Assembly (NCBI RefSeq): GCF_011067135.1
Contig: NZ_JAAMOW010000006.1
Span: forward strand, 248,001-312,000
Reading direction: 5' to 3'
Source of the DNA: Solimonas terrae
GTDB lineage: Bacteria > Pseudomonadota > Gammaproteobacteria > Nevskiales > Nevskiaceae
DNA length: 64,000 nt
Position 1 is the first letter of the stretch, and each line of letters begins with the position of its first letter. The translations under genes and the position numbers were made by a program. The notes beneath the pieces were generated by a model. It worked only from the letters and a program-made list of their open reading frames with translations, ran no database searches and had not been told where the DNA came from. Below, in pieces: positions 41,471-50,980 of this stretch.

Positions 41471-42645
41471 CACAGAACACTTTCATCGCCGATGAACTGA
41501 TCGCCGAAGCGCGCGCCGCCAATGACGGGCTCGTCGATTTCGGCACCCCCGATGTGCGCCCAGGCCTCGAAAAGCTCTGCGCGGCGCTGGACAGCGACGC
41601 CAGGCTGACCGACACCGGCCGCTATCTGATGCGGCAGAAGATCGTCACGCAGCTCGGCAACCGCCTGCGCATCGAAGACTACTTCGCGAAGCACCCGGAG
41701 ATCGCCGACGAACAGATCGCGGCGCCGATCGTTATCGTCGGCGTGCCGCGCACCGGCACGACCAAGCTGCATCGCCTGCTGTCGCGTGATCCGCGCTTCT
41801 ACTGGATGTCGTTCTGGGAATCGCAGTTTCCGGTGCCGTTCGCCAGCGAAACGCTGACCGAACCGAATGCGCGCATCAGGGAAGGCCGCGCGATGTGCGA
41901 TCTGATGACCACCGCGATGCCGAAGCTTGCGGCCATGCATCCGATGTATGCCGACGAAGCCGACGAGGAGGTGATGCTGACCGAGCACACGTTCATGTCC
42001 GCCTACAACGCCTATGCCGACGTGCCGAGCTACATGCGCTGGCTCGACGCGCAGGACCAGACCGTCGTCTATCGCTTCCTGCGTCGCGGCCTGCAGTTCC
42101 TGCAGTGGCAGAAGCGCCAGCGCGGCGTCACCGCCGAACGCTGGGTGCTGAAAGCGCCGCATCATCTGCTGCGCATGGACATCCTGCTCAAGGTGTTTCC
42201 GGGTGCCAAAGTCATCATCACGCATCGCGATCCGCTGCAGAGCATTCCGTCGATCGCCAGTTTCATTCACACCCTGTGGTGCATCTACAGCGATCAAGCC
42301 AGCGCCGAACGCGCCGGCCACGAGTGGAGCGAGCTGATGCAGCGCGCACTGACGCACGCCACCCGCGTCCGCGAACGCATGCCCGCGCAGTTCCTCGACG
42401 TGCAATTCCGCGACACCGTCAAGCGCCCGATGGACGTCGTGCACGACATCTATCGCTGGCTCGATCTGCCCTTGCCCGCCGACGCCGAGCTGGCGATGCG
42501 GACCTGGCTGGCGGCCGACGAGAAGACGCACCAGGGCGGCCACAACTACACCGCCCCGCAGTTCGGGCTCTCCGACGAACAGCTGCGCCGCGATTTTGCC
42601 GACTACCGCGCGCACTACGTCGAAGTCGCGGCCAGCACGGCCTGA
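41467..42645 (+). CDS. Sulfotransferase family protein
   Basis: The protein is 392 aa. The PAPS 5'-phosphosulfate loop is 'IVIVGVPRTGTTKLHRLLS' (residues about 88-106). The 3'-phosphate-binding Arg/Ser lie in 'VIITHRDPLQSIPSIASF', and 'WVLKAPHHLLRMDILLKVFP' supports the fold. It would transfer sulfate from PAPS to a hydroxyl, such as that of a sterol, bile-acid-like or lipid substrate. It is coupled to the DUF1214 gene by ATGA overlap. With the sulfatase at 14739 the window holds both sulfation and desulfation functions. Acceptor unknown. Confidence 0.87.
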   Translation: MTQNTFIADELIAEARAANDGLVDFGTPDVRPGLEKLCAALDSDARLTDTGRYLMRQKIVTQLGNRLRIEDYFAKHPEIADEQIAAPIVIVGVPRTGTTKLHRLLSRDPRFYWMSFWESQFPVPFASETLTEPNARIREGRAMCDLMTTAMPKLAAMHPMYADEADEEVMLTEHTFMSAYNAYADVPSYMRWLDAQDQTVVYRFLRRGLQFLQWQKRQRGVTAERWVLKAPHHLLRMDILLKVFPGAKVIITHRDPLQSIPSIASFIHTLWCIYSDQASAERAGHEWSELMQRALTHATRVRERMPAQFLDVQFRDTVKRPMDVVHDIYRWLDLPLPADAELAMRTWLAADEKTHQGGHNYTAPQFGLSDEQLRRDFADYRAHYVEVAASTA

Positions 42646-42740
42646 GGAGCGAGCAGCAGTTCGCCAACGCACGCAGTGGTGAATCCGGATCGATTCCCGC
42701 TCCGCCTTTGGAGTCGGTGGTTTTGGATAAGTTGGAGCGT

Positions 42741-43049
42741 TCGAGAGCGGTCGGCTTGCAAAGGCACCCACCTCCCCTGGCCCCTCCGCCCGGAGGGCAG
42801 AGGGGAAATGATGGACTGGCGGAAGTCTGGGTCCGTGATCCAACGTCACCTCCTCTCCACCCGTGCGGAGAGGTTGGTGGGAGAGACGGGTCGGTCGAGC
42901 GGGGTTCGACTTGCGGAGGCGCCCACCTCCCCTGGCTCCTTGGCCCGGAAGGCCGAAGGGCAATGATGGGCCGCCGGTAGAGGTTGGGGTCTGTGACCCG
43001 GTCACTCCCTCTCCGCCCGGGCGGAGAGGGTTGGGGTGAGGTGGGCGCG
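42741..43049. repeat. Tandem ~155-bp intergenic repeat of REP-like hairpins
   Basis: Two copies of a composite unit fill most of this gap. Element A (GGC-CCCACCTCCCCTGG core) is at 42761-42814 and 42913-42969. Element B (CTCTCC-rich arm pairing with GGAGAGG-TTGG) is at 42847-42885 and 43003-43040. Spacing between like elements is 154-156 bp. Element B folds into a hairpin of the CCCTCTCC...GGAGAGGG type common in intergenic repeats. No ORF is credible here. Confidence 0.75.
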
Positions 43050-43130
43050 CTCGAAGAGCGCCATCACCCCGCAAGGATCTGGCAGCACGCATTGCGCATC
43101 ACCACGACATTACGAACCGAGGAGTCATCC

Positions 43131-43916
43131 ATGTTGCTGAAGGACAAGATCGTCATCGTTTCCGGCATCGGCCCGGGCCTGGGTGTGAAGCTTGCGGTCG
43201 AAGCGGCACGCGAGGGCGCCAAGGGCGTCGTCGTCGCGGCGCGTTCGCAGGACAAGCTCGACGATGCCGAGGCACGCATCAAGGCGCTGGGGGGCAAGAC
43301 CGAGATTCTCAAGCAGACCTGCGACATCACCAGCCGGGAGCAGTGCGACGCGCTGGCGGCAGCGGCGGCGAAGCGCTTCGGCAAGGTCGACGCGCTCGTC
43401 AACAGCGCCTTCGTGCACGGCGACATGGATTACGCCTCGACCGCGAATCTCGACAGCTGGCGCGACACGCTGGAAACCAATCTGCTCGGCACCCTGCGCC
43501 TGACACAGGCGACCGTGCCGCACATCGGCCGCGGCGGTGCGATCGTCATGATCAACACCATGGCCGCGCGCAAGATTCCGCCGCTCGGCGAAGCCGGTTA
43601 CGCGGCCTCGAAGGCGGCGCTCGGCAATTCGGTGAAATGGCTGGCCAAGGAACTCGGCCCCAAGGGCATCCGCGTCAATTCCGTGCACATGGGCTGGATG
43701 TGGGGCGCGCCGGTCGAGGGCTACGTCAACTGGCAGGCGCAGGAACACAAGATCCCGGTCGAGACGCTGAAGGCGCAGATCGCCGCCGACATTCCGCTCG
43801 GCCACATTCCCACCGACGACGACTGCGCCAAGGCGGCGCTGTTCATGGTGTCCGACTACGCGGCGGCGGTCACCGGCGCGGCGCTCGACGCCAACGGCGG
43901 CGCGTTCATGCCCTGA
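43131..43916 (+). CDS. Short-chain dehydrogenase/reductase (SDR)
   Basis: The protein is 261 aa. The cofactor site is 'VSGIGPGLGVKLAVEA', a variant with Pro in the glycine loop. The usual NNAG is replaced by 'NSAFVHG'. Catalytic Ser/Thr is expected in 'MINTMAARK', with Thr where Ser is usual, and Tyr/Lys are in 'AGYAASKAAL'. The tail 'VTGAALDANGG' is FabG-like. GAGGAG precedes the ATG. The altered motifs place it in a subgroup annotated in steroid/aromatic degraders. It is followed 61 nt later by the EthD-like gene. Confidence 0.86.
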   Translation: MLLKDKIVIVSGIGPGLGVKLAVEAAREGAKGVVVAARSQDKLDDAEARIKALGGKTEILKQTCDITSREQCDALAAAAAKRFGKVDALVNSAFVHGDMDYASTANLDSWRDTLETNLLGTLRLTQATVPHIGRGGAIVMINTMAARKIPPLGEAGYAASKAALGNSVKWLAKELGPKGIRVNSVHMGWMWGAPVEGYVNWQAQEHKIPVETLKAQIAADIPLGHIPTDDDCAKAALFMVSDYAAAVTGAALDANGGAFMP

Positions 43917-43977
43917 TTTTCCGCCGTATGCCGCCGCGGCCACTCCGGCCGCGGCGGCGATGCGATATACAGGCAGC

Positions 43978-44682
43978 ATGGAAAAGATCATCTATCTGCT
44001 GTGGCGCGATCCGCAGCAAGACCGGGCGGCCCATGCCGCGCAGCTCCGTGAACAGCTGGCGCCGGCACTGCAGCGGGCCGGCGCGCGCAGCGTGCGTCTC
44101 AATCTCGACGACGCCGACGTCGGCGCGGCGGCCGGCCTGCGCCAGAAGGCGTTCAATGTGCAGCCGGACGCCTTTGCGCAGGTCTGGGTGGACAGCGCGA
44201 TCGGCTTCCTGCGTCAGGACATCGACGCAGCGATCCGCGCCAATGTCGCCAGCTACGCCGGCTACCTGGTCACCGAATCGGCGGCCATCGTCAATCGCGC
44301 ACATCCGCCGACGCCCGGCCTGCGCACCTACGGCTTCGCGCAAATGGCGATCCTGCGTCGGCCGGCGCGCCTCAGCCATGCGCAATGGCTGGACGTCTGG
44401 CACAACACGCACACCATCGTCGGCATCGAGACGCAGTCGAACTTCGAGTACATCCAGAACGTCGTCGTGCAGCCACTGCGCGACCGCGCGCCGGCGCTGG
44501 AGGCCTTCGTCGAGGAATGCTTCCCGCCGGAAGCGATGAACGATCCTTACGTGTTCTTCGATGCGGTCGGCGACGAAGCGAAGTTCAAACGCAATCTCGA
44601 CCGGATGATGGAAAGCGTGCATCGCTTCATCGACATGGACTCGATCGACGTGCTGCCGACCAGCCAGTATCAGATGTTCTGA
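43978..44682 (+). CDS. EthD-like dimeric alpha-beta barrel protein
   Basis: The protein is 234 aa. It appears to contain two ferredoxin-like (dimeric alpha-beta barrel) repeats. The N-terminal one is 'KIIYLLWRDPQQDRAAHAAQ' and the C-terminal one 'MAILRRPARLSHAQWLDVWH', where 'WLDVWHNTHTIVG' is the EthD-type signature. Members assist or catalyse steps in ether, aromatic and polyketide metabolism; the function here is unknown. It follows the SDR on the same strand, 61 nt away, and is probably cotranscribed. Confidence 0.8.
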   Translation: MEKIIYLLWRDPQQDRAAHAAQLREQLAPALQRAGARSVRLNLDDADVGAAAGLRQKAFNVQPDAFAQVWVDSAIGFLRQDIDAAIRANVASYAGYLVTESAAIVNRAHPPTPGLRTYGFAQMAILRRPARLSHAQWLDVWHNTHTIVGIETQSNFEYIQNVVVQPLRDRAPALEAFVEECFPPEAMNDPYVFFDAVGDEAKFKRNLDRMMESVHRFIDMDSIDVLPTSQYQMF

Positions 44683-44901
44683 GAATCCGTCTTTCCGACT
44701 GCGTGCAGCAGCCGATATTTCGCTGCCGGCGCTTGCGGCGCCGCGAGCACCGGGACTGAAGCAGCCAGACCGGTGACGGTCTGAACAAGGACCGGCTTCG
44801 TCACGGCAGAAAGCCGAAGGCGACGATGCAATCCGGCGGCCTCCCTGCGCAAACGGTGCATCCGGATCGCCGCGGCCGCTGGCGGCCCCGCGATGACGGA
44901 C

Positions 44902-45888
44902 TTATTCGGCGGCTCTCTGGGCGGCCGGGTCCTGCCAGATCGCGGCGGCGGTCGGATCGATCTCGGCGAGCAGGCGATTGAGCAGCGACTTCAGCACCGG
45001 CGCGTCCGGGCCCAGACGTTCGAGCACCTGCGACTCCAGCGCCTTGGCGCGCGAGATCAGGCGCAGCGCGACATCGCGGCCGTGCTCGGTCAGCTCGTAG
45101 GCGACGCCGTCGCGATTGCGGGCCGCGGCGAGCGTGCGCGCGACCAGCGAATCGAGCGCCTGCTTGCGGCGGTCGTCCAGCACGCCGGCCATGCCTTCGG
45201 CGAGTTCCTGCGCGGTCAGCACCGGCTTCAGGGTCAGCGTCGACAGGACGTAGAACTCCATGTCGTTGATGCCTTCGGCGTCGAGCGCGTCGCGCAGCTC
45301 GGCAAAGAAGCGGAAGTGGCTGCGGCCGAGCAGGTAGCCGAGAAAGTCTTCCGAGAAACTGCCGGCCAGATGCGCGGCGCGCGGTTTCACGTCGGGCGCA
45401 TCGCGGCGCGTCGCGTGTGCGTAACGGCCGCCGTGGAACACCAGCGGGGCGCTTTCGGCGCGATCGAAGCCCAGCACTTCGCCGACGAAGATCTGATGAT
45501 CGCCGCCCTCGTACTGGAACGCCGTGCGGCACTGGAAGCGCGCGGTACAGCCGCGCAGCAGGGGCGTGTTGCCGTGCCCGGTTTCGATGTCGAGACCGGC
45601 GAACTTGTCGATGCCGCGCCTGGCGAAGCGCGCCGACAGTTCTTCCTGATCGGTGGCCAGCACATGCACCGCCCAGTACTCGGCGGCGCGGAACACATCG
45701 AGGCTGGCGGAGGTGTTGGCAAGGCTCCACAGCACCAGCGGCGGCGTTAGCGAAACCGAGTTGAAACTGTTGGCGGTGAGACCGATCGGCGTCCCGTCGG
45801 CCGCGCGCGCGGTGATGATGGTGACACCGGTCGCGAACGTGCCGAGCGCCTTGCGGAATTCCGTCGGGTCAAAAGCCTGGGCCGTCAT
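44902..45888 (-). CDS. Flavin reductase fused to a MarR-like domain (paralogue)
   Basis: The protein is 328 aa. It is colinear with the protein at 518-1513: the split barrel ('FATGVTIITARAADGTPIGL', 'LTANSFNSVSLTPPLVLWSL') covers residues about 8-165. A MarR-like winged helix ('INDMEFYVLSTLTLKPVLTA', 'VAYELTEHGRDVAL') follows. The C1 reductase of p-hydroxyphenylacetate hydroxylase has this layout, with substrate binding in the tail. It should supply reduced flavin to a separate monooxygenase, for instance an HsaA/TesA2-type enzyme (inference). It stands alone, 104 nt upstream of the DUF1302 gene stop. Confidence 0.86.
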   Translation of the reverse strand: MTAQAFDPTEFRKALGTFATGVTIITARAADGTPIGLTANSFNSVSLTPPLVLWSLANTSASLDVFRAAEYWAVHVLATDQEELSARFARRGIDKFAGLDIETGHGNTPLLRGCTARFQCRTAFQYEGGDHQIFVGEVLGFDRAESAPLVFHGGRYAHATRRDAPDVKPRAAHLAGSFSEDFLGYLLGRSHFRFFAELRDALDAEGINDMEFYVLSTLTLKPVLTAQELAEGMAGVLDDRRKQALDSLVARTLAAARNRDGVAYELTEHGRDVALRLISRAKALESQVLERLGPDAPVLKSLLNRLLAEIDPTAAAIWQDPAAQRAAE

Positions 45889-45992
45889 CGATCTACCGTT
45901 TGCAAATCGTTGCCGCGAAAAGCGTCTGCGCGGCGGGAGGAGGCCTACCGCGCAGACCAGACCCGACGCACCTGCGCCGGGCTAATCGGGAA

Positions 45993-47918
45993 CTAGAAGT
46001 TGTATTTGACGTTGAGCGTCGCGTAGTCACGGTCCGCATACGGGTTGGCGGCCAGCGTGCTGTCCTTGATGGTCTTGGCCGGATTGCCGAAGAACCAGTT
46101 GTAGCTGACGCCGATCTCGGTGTTCTCCAGATAGGTCATGCTGATGCCGAGGCTGGCGCGCATGTCGCCGTCGCCGTACAGCGCGCCGAACGCACCCGCC
46201 ATGGCCGGGTTGCCCTTCAGGTACGCGAAGGTCACCGGCATGCTCAGATCCCAGGCCGGCAGGATGTTGTGCGCCGTCGGAATCATCAGCAGGTTGCCGC
46301 CGTAGGAGTTGCGGTTGTAGAACAGCTTGTCGCCGTTGTCGACGACTTCGATGCCCGGCGACGAATCGACGTGCTCGACGCCATTCACGTGCAGGTAGCC
46401 GACTTCACCGACGACTGCGAGATCGTCGAAGAACAGACGCGGATTGGTGACGTACAGGCCCGACATCAGCACCTGGCTGATGTTGCCGCGCGTGTAGACG
46501 GGGCTCAGGTGCCCCGAGATCACCGTCTCGATCGGCGTCGACGCGCCATGGCGATAGTTGAACTCGCCGGCGACGTTGATGCCGCCGATCACCGTCGTGT
46601 ACGCCAGCGAGGTCAGATCGATGCCGCCGAAGTACTCGACGTTGTAGGTGACCGGCACCAGCTGATTGATGATCTGCGTCGTGACCGGCTGACCCGCAAC
46701 ATAGCCGAACGGCGCGTAGCCGACGTTCAGGCGCACGGACGGGTTCGGATCGTTGTAGCGCAGATGGTAGAGCGCGACGTTGGTGATTGACGTGAGCTGA
46801 TACTTGAGGCCCACGCCCCATTGTCCGTAGGTGCTCGGATTGATGTCCTTGCCGCGGTACGTGTAGATGTACGGCGGCGCATCGGTCAGGGCGCCGACCG
46901 GTGCGAGGATCACGTTGCAGACCGTGTTCTCGAGCGCCGGCGTCGCCGGTGTCGAGACGCTGCCGATATGGAAGTTGGTCAGCAGGCCCTGGCAGCTGCC
47001 CGGACCGCCGTACAGCGGATTGGCCGAACCGTAGACGAAGCGCGCGCCCGGACCGACGACATCCGCCGGCGAGAAGTAGTCGCCCACCGGGAAGATTTCG
47101 TTCGGCCGGAAATCGAGCTTGTAGTAGCCGAGCACCGTGATGTCATTGGTGATCGCCGCGTTCAGCGCGACCTGATTGGTCGGCAGCAGGATGTCCTTGA
47201 TTTCCGTGCCGGGCACGAAGGCCTTGGTGGCATCGGCCTGGCTCTGCGCGCTGGCGACGCCGGACAGGAACAGGCTTTCGCCCCAGGCCACGAGCTGCTG
47301 GCCGAGACGCAGGTTGATGCTGCCTTCGTCGCCGACATACCAGGTGCCGTAGATGTAGGCCTCGAGCAGGCGCGCACGCTGGCCGTCACGGAAGCGTGTC
47401 TCGCTGGTGAACTTGCGGTAATCCGGGTCCGGCGTGGTCATGCCGTCCGGGCCGAGCTTGTTCACGGTGTTCGGCGCATCGTTGTCGTTCTGGTGATGAT
47501 AGACATCGTCGTAGAACGCCGAGCCGCTGAGCACCGCACCGAAATCCTGGTGATGCAGCTGCAGCTCGCCGTAGATGCTGAGACGGTTGTGGATCAGTGC
47601 GCCCTTCTTGAAGTTGCGATCGCCGTCATCCGAGTTGATCGACTGCGACAGGCCCTGACGCTCGAAGCGGAACACCTGCGTCGGCTGGTCGGGCGGCGTA
47701 TCCGGAAACAGGTAGGACTGGAACTCCTCGACCGGTGCATTGATCAGCCGCTGGTCCGGGTCGCGGGTGCGGATCGCGAGGCCGTAGTTTGCGGTCGCCT
47801 TGAAATCCAGCGAGGTGTCATCGCTGATCTCGAACGAACCGGCGCGGGCCTGCAAGGCCACCGCCGCCGCCATCGCACAAAGTCCTCCCGCCAGATGGCG
47901 CGCAGTCATTTTCTTCAT
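45993..47918 (-). CDS. DUF1302 family outer-membrane protein
   Basis: The protein is 641 aa. The signal peptide 'LAGGLCAMAAAVALQARA' is followed by 'FEISDDTSLDFKATANYGLA', the DUF1302 opening. Alternating aromatic beta strands run throughout, ending in 'YADRDYATLNVKYNF' with the C-terminal Phe expected of an outer-membrane barrel. DUF1302 proteins are abundant in steroid- and hydrocarbon-degrading bacteria, typically with a DUF1329 partner; no DUF1329 gene is seen here. A transport or substrate-uptake role is likely but unproven. The ATG at 47918 has a GGGAGA site. Confidence 0.87.
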   Translation of the reverse strand: MKKMTARHLAGGLCAMAAAVALQARAGSFEISDDTSLDFKATANYGLAIRTRDPDQRLINAPVEEFQSYLFPDTPPDQPTQVFRFERQGLSQSINSDDGDRNFKKGALIHNRLSIYGELQLHHQDFGAVLSGSAFYDDVYHHQNDNDAPNTVNKLGPDGMTTPDPDYRKFTSETRFRDGQRARLLEAYIYGTWYVGDEGSINLRLGQQLVAWGESLFLSGVASAQSQADATKAFVPGTEIKDILLPTNQVALNAAITNDITVLGYYKLDFRPNEIFPVGDYFSPADVVGPGARFVYGSANPLYGGPGSCQGLLTNFHIGSVSTPATPALENTVCNVILAPVGALTDAPPYIYTYRGKDINPSTYGQWGVGLKYQLTSITNVALYHLRYNDPNPSVRLNVGYAPFGYVAGQPVTTQIINQLVPVTYNVEYFGGIDLTSLAYTTVIGGINVAGEFNYRHGASTPIETVISGHLSPVYTRGNISQVLMSGLYVTNPRLFFDDLAVVGEVGYLHVNGVEHVDSSPGIEVVDNGDKLFYNRNSYGGNLLMIPTAHNILPAWDLSMPVTFAYLKGNPAMAGAFGALYGDGDMRASLGISMTYLENTEIGVSYNWFFGNPAKTIKDSTLAANPYADRDYATLNVKYNF

Positions 47919-48128
47919 CGTTCTCCCGGCCCGATTTGGCATCGGCGCTCCTCCCAAGAATCTTCTAGGTACCCACTTCGCTAACGTATGGGCAGAGCGT
48001 CGCTGGAGCCTCACCCGAAATGATTAGCCAACTCGCATGGCGCTCGCGCATCATCACGGCAATGCGCGATTTCTGCGCAGACGGAATCGCCGATGACAGA
48101 GCGAACGACAAACAGAACGGGGGATGTC

Positions 48129-49628
48129 ATGCAGCACCTGAATCCGATCGATGCCGCGTTCCTGCAGATGGAATCGCCGCGCACGCCGATGCACGTCGGC
48201 GGCCTGCTGACGTTCCGTCTGCCCGACAATGCACCGCCCGATTTCCTGCGCGCCCTGTTCGCGCAGCAGCGCGCGCAACTGCCGACCACCGCGCCGTTCA
48301 ACCAGCGCCTGGTGCCCAAGCGCATGCCCAAGCTGTCGCCGGCCTGGGAAACGGCGACCAACATCGACATCGACTACCACCTGCGCCACGCCGCGCTGCC
48401 GTATCCCGGCGGCGAGCGCGAACTCGGCGTGCTGGTCGCGCGGCTGCATTCACACCCGCTGGACCTGCATCGTCCACCCTGGGAGATCACGCTGATCGAA
48501 GGCCTGGAGAACCGTCGCTTCGCGTTCTTCTTCAAGGTCCACCACAGCGCCGTCGACGGCATGGGCGCGCTCAAGTTCGTGCGCCGCTGGCTGAGCAAGG
48601 ACCCGAGCCTGCTCGATCCACCCGCGCTGTGGGCATTGCCGCCGCAGGAGCATGATGCCGCCGACGAAGCCGACCGCAAGGCCGCCGCGAGCCGCTTCCG
48701 CAAAACACTGGCCAGCGTGCGCACGCAGACCCGCGCAGCCGGCGAGCTGGCCGGCACCCTGCGCCGCATGGCGCGCAAGCGCGACAACCCGGAGGGCGGC
48801 ATCCTCTCCGCGTTCGCGACGCCGGCCACGCCGCTCAATGTCGCGATCACGCCGCAGCGCCGGCTCGCCACGCAGCTGTTCGAACTGAGCCGCATCAAGG
48901 CGCTCAGCGCGAGCACCGGCACCACCGTCAACGATGTCTCGCTGGCCTTGATCGCCGGCGCCGTGCGTCGCTACCTGCTCGAACTCGGCGGCCTGCCGAA
49001 GACCGCGCTGATCGCCTCGGTGCCGGTCGGCCTGCCACGCGCCGACGGCAAGCCCGGCAATGCCGTCGCCGGTTTCGTCGTGCCGCTGGAAACCCAGCAC
49101 GAAGATCCGCTGGCGCGCCTGCGCGTGGTGCGCGCCGTCACCCAGCGCACCAAGGAGCAGCTCAAGAGCATGTCGCCGGAGGCGCTCGGCCAGTTCACGC
49201 TGCTGGGCCTGTCGCCGCTGATTCTCGGCCAGCTCGGCCGCGTGCTCTCGCACCTGCCGCCGATCTTCAACTTCGTCGTGTCCAACGTCGTCGCATCGAA
49301 GGAGCCGCTCTACATCGCCGGCGCCGAACTCGAGGCGATGTACCCGATCTCGGTGCTGTTCGACGGCTACGCCCTCAACGTCACCATCGTCGGCTATCAC
49401 GACAAGCTCGCGCTCGGCTTCACCGGCTGCCGCGACGCCCTGCCCTCGCTGCAACGCCTCGCCGTCTACTCGATCGAATCGCTGGAAGAACTGGAGCGCG
49501 CAGCCGGCATTGCCGCGTCGGCCACGGCCGCGACGCGCGGGAAAGCGAACGCATCACGCCCCGGGAGCCCGGGCGCACCCGCTCGAACCGCCAGAAAGGC
49601 GACCAGGCGAAAAGCGCGATCGACATGA
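48129..49628 (+). CDS. Wax ester synthase/diacylglycerol acyltransferase (WS/DGAT) family protein
   Basis: The protein is 499 aa. It starts 'MQHLNPIDAAFLQMESPRTP' as in WS/DGAT enzymes. The active-site motif HHxxxDG is in 'FKVHHSAVDGMGALKF' (near residue 140). The second conserved region is 'LPPIFNFVVSNVVASKEPLY'. It would esterify acyl-CoA with a fatty alcohol or diacylglycerol for storage lipid. The tail after residue about 470 is Ala/Arg/Lys-rich, ending 'RKATRRKARST', which is not part of the catalytic fold. The ATG at 48129 is chosen by homology. It diverges from the DUF1302 gene. Confidence 0.92.
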   Translation: MQHLNPIDAAFLQMESPRTPMHVGGLLTFRLPDNAPPDFLRALFAQQRAQLPTTAPFNQRLVPKRMPKLSPAWETATNIDIDYHLRHAALPYPGGERELGVLVARLHSHPLDLHRPPWEITLIEGLENRRFAFFFKVHHSAVDGMGALKFVRRWLSKDPSLLDPPALWALPPQEHDAADEADRKAAASRFRKTLASVRTQTRAAGELAGTLRRMARKRDNPEGGILSAFATPATPLNVAITPQRRLATQLFELSRIKALSASTGTTVNDVSLALIAGAVRRYLLELGGLPKTALIASVPVGLPRADGKPGNAVAGFVVPLETQHEDPLARLRVVRAVTQRTKEQLKSMSPEALGQFTLLGLSPLILGQLGRVLSHLPPIFNFVVSNVVASKEPLYIAGAELEAMYPISVLFDGYALNVTIVGYHDKLALGFTGCRDALPSLQRLAVYSIESLEELERAAGIAASATAATRGKANASRPGSPGAPARTARKATRRKARST

Positions 49629-49901
49629 TTTCGGCACGACCCGCGATCTGGCGACCGGACGCCCGGGCACCTCACCGCGAAACGCCGCGAATGGGCCGGT
49701 GGCCGAGACAGCAAGGATGAAAGGGTTTCGTTTTCGAGCCTGTCGAGCCCCGTGTCAAGACGTGCGCGCTCTGGCTTCAGCGCGTGAGCGCACGATGTCC
49801 GATCATCGCTTGCATTCTGGGATGATGCCGCGTCGCGCGTCATCGGCGCCGTGATGCGCCCTCGATCGTCACGCTCGTAGCTTCCGCAGGAATTGAACAT
49901 C

Positions 49902-50240
49902 ATGAGCACTGCACTTTTCCGCGCTTTGGTCGCCGTCATCGGCGCGCTGTTCACGCTGGCGTTTTTCGTGATCGTGGTGCCGCCGCTGGTTCATGATCCG
50001 GACGTGATCGGCGCCTTTGCGGCGGGTTTCGTCAATCCGTTTGCTTCGGGGTATTCGCTCGACACGGTGGCGTGCTGGTGCCTGCTGGCGGTGTGGGTCT
50101 CGTTCGAAGCCAGGGCGAAGGGCATTCGCCACGGCTGGATCGCGCTGGTACTCGGCGTGGTTCCGGGTGTGGCCGCGGGCCTGTCGGTTTACCTGCTCAT
50201 GCGGCTCGGGCAGGAGCGCGGCGGCGGCCGTCGGGCCTAG
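49902..50240 (+). CDS. DUF2834-like small membrane protein
   Basis: The protein is 112 aa with three predicted membrane helices: 'LVAVIGALFTLAFFVIVVPP', 'DTVACWCLLAVWVSFEARAK' and 'WIALVLGVVPGVAAGLSVYL'. The 'GYSLD' motif before the second helix and the length match DUF2834. Function unknown. AGGAA precedes the ATG by about 11 nt. Isolated gene. Confidence 0.72.
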   Translation: MSTALFRALVAVIGALFTLAFFVIVVPPLVHDPDVIGAFAAGFVNPFASGYSLDTVACWCLLAVWVSFEARAKGIRHGWIALVLGVVPGVAAGLSVYLLMRLGQERGGGRRA

Positions 50241-50464
50241 AACGGGCCGACGAGGTCATGGCGACACCGGCGCGGACGTCGACGCAACCCGGCAACAGCG
50301 CCCTGCAGACATCGCCCCGGATTGCCACGACCGCGATCGATTGATGGCGGGCCGGGGCGGATGGGATCATGATCCGCCGCACGTTCCCGAACGGGCGCAG
50401 TGTCCCCCGTCAAGCCAGCGGACCATCGTTCATTGTCCTGCATCGATCCGGAGGGTTTTGCCAC

Positions 50465-50980
50465 ATGAGCACCGAGTCCGGCTTTCCGCTCGAAGGCGGT
50501 TGTGACTGCAAGGCCGTGCGCTACCGCATGGAGAGCGCCCCCTTGTTCGTGCACTGTTGTCACTGCCGCTGGTGCCAGCGCGAGTCCGGCGCTTCGTTTG
50601 CGCTGAACGCGATGATCGAGGCGGACCGGGTGACGAATCTCGGCGTGGCACCGGAAGTGGTGCACACGCCGTCGAACAGCGGCAAGGGGCAGGACATCGC
50701 GCGCTGTCCGAGCTGTCGCGTCGCGGTCTGGAGCCACTACGCGGGCGGCGGGCCGCTGATTCGCTTCGTCCGCGTCGGCACGCTCGACCAACCGGATGCG
50801 CTGCAGCCGGACATCCATATCTTCACGCAATCCAAGCAGCCCTGGGTGATCCTGCCGCCGCAGGTGCCGAGCGTTCCCGAATACTACGATCGCGAACAGT
50901 ACTGGCCGCAGGAAAGCCTAGCGCGGCGGCGGGCGTTCCTGCCGGCGCTCGAGGCCTATCAGGCATCCCTGACACGATGA
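50465..50980 (+). CDS. GFA / CENP-V family zinc protein
   Basis: The protein is 171 aa. Zinc-binding clusters are 'EGGCDCKAVRYRM', 'VHCCHCRWCQRESG' and 'IARCPSCRVAVWSHY', the glutathione-dependent formaldehyde-activating enzyme (GFA) pattern. Most members are not proven GFA enzymes, so a formaldehyde role is not claimed. Its stop overlaps the next start (ATGA), coupling it to the 169-aa gene. Confidence 0.88.
   Translation: MSTESGFPLEGGCDCKAVRYRMESAPLFVHCCHCRWCQRESGASFALNAMIEADRVTNLGVAPEVVHTPSNSGKGQDIARCPSCRVAVWSHYAGGGPLIRFVRVGTLDQPDALQPDIHIFTQSKQPWVILPPQVPSVPEYYDREQYWPQESLARRRAFLPALEAYQASLTR

Noticed and set aside
49466-49954. Minus-strand frame in the gap after the WS/DGAT gene
   Set aside because: Ser/Arg-rich, overlaps the WS/DGAT 3' end and the DUF2834-like start, and has no ribosome-binding site or motif.
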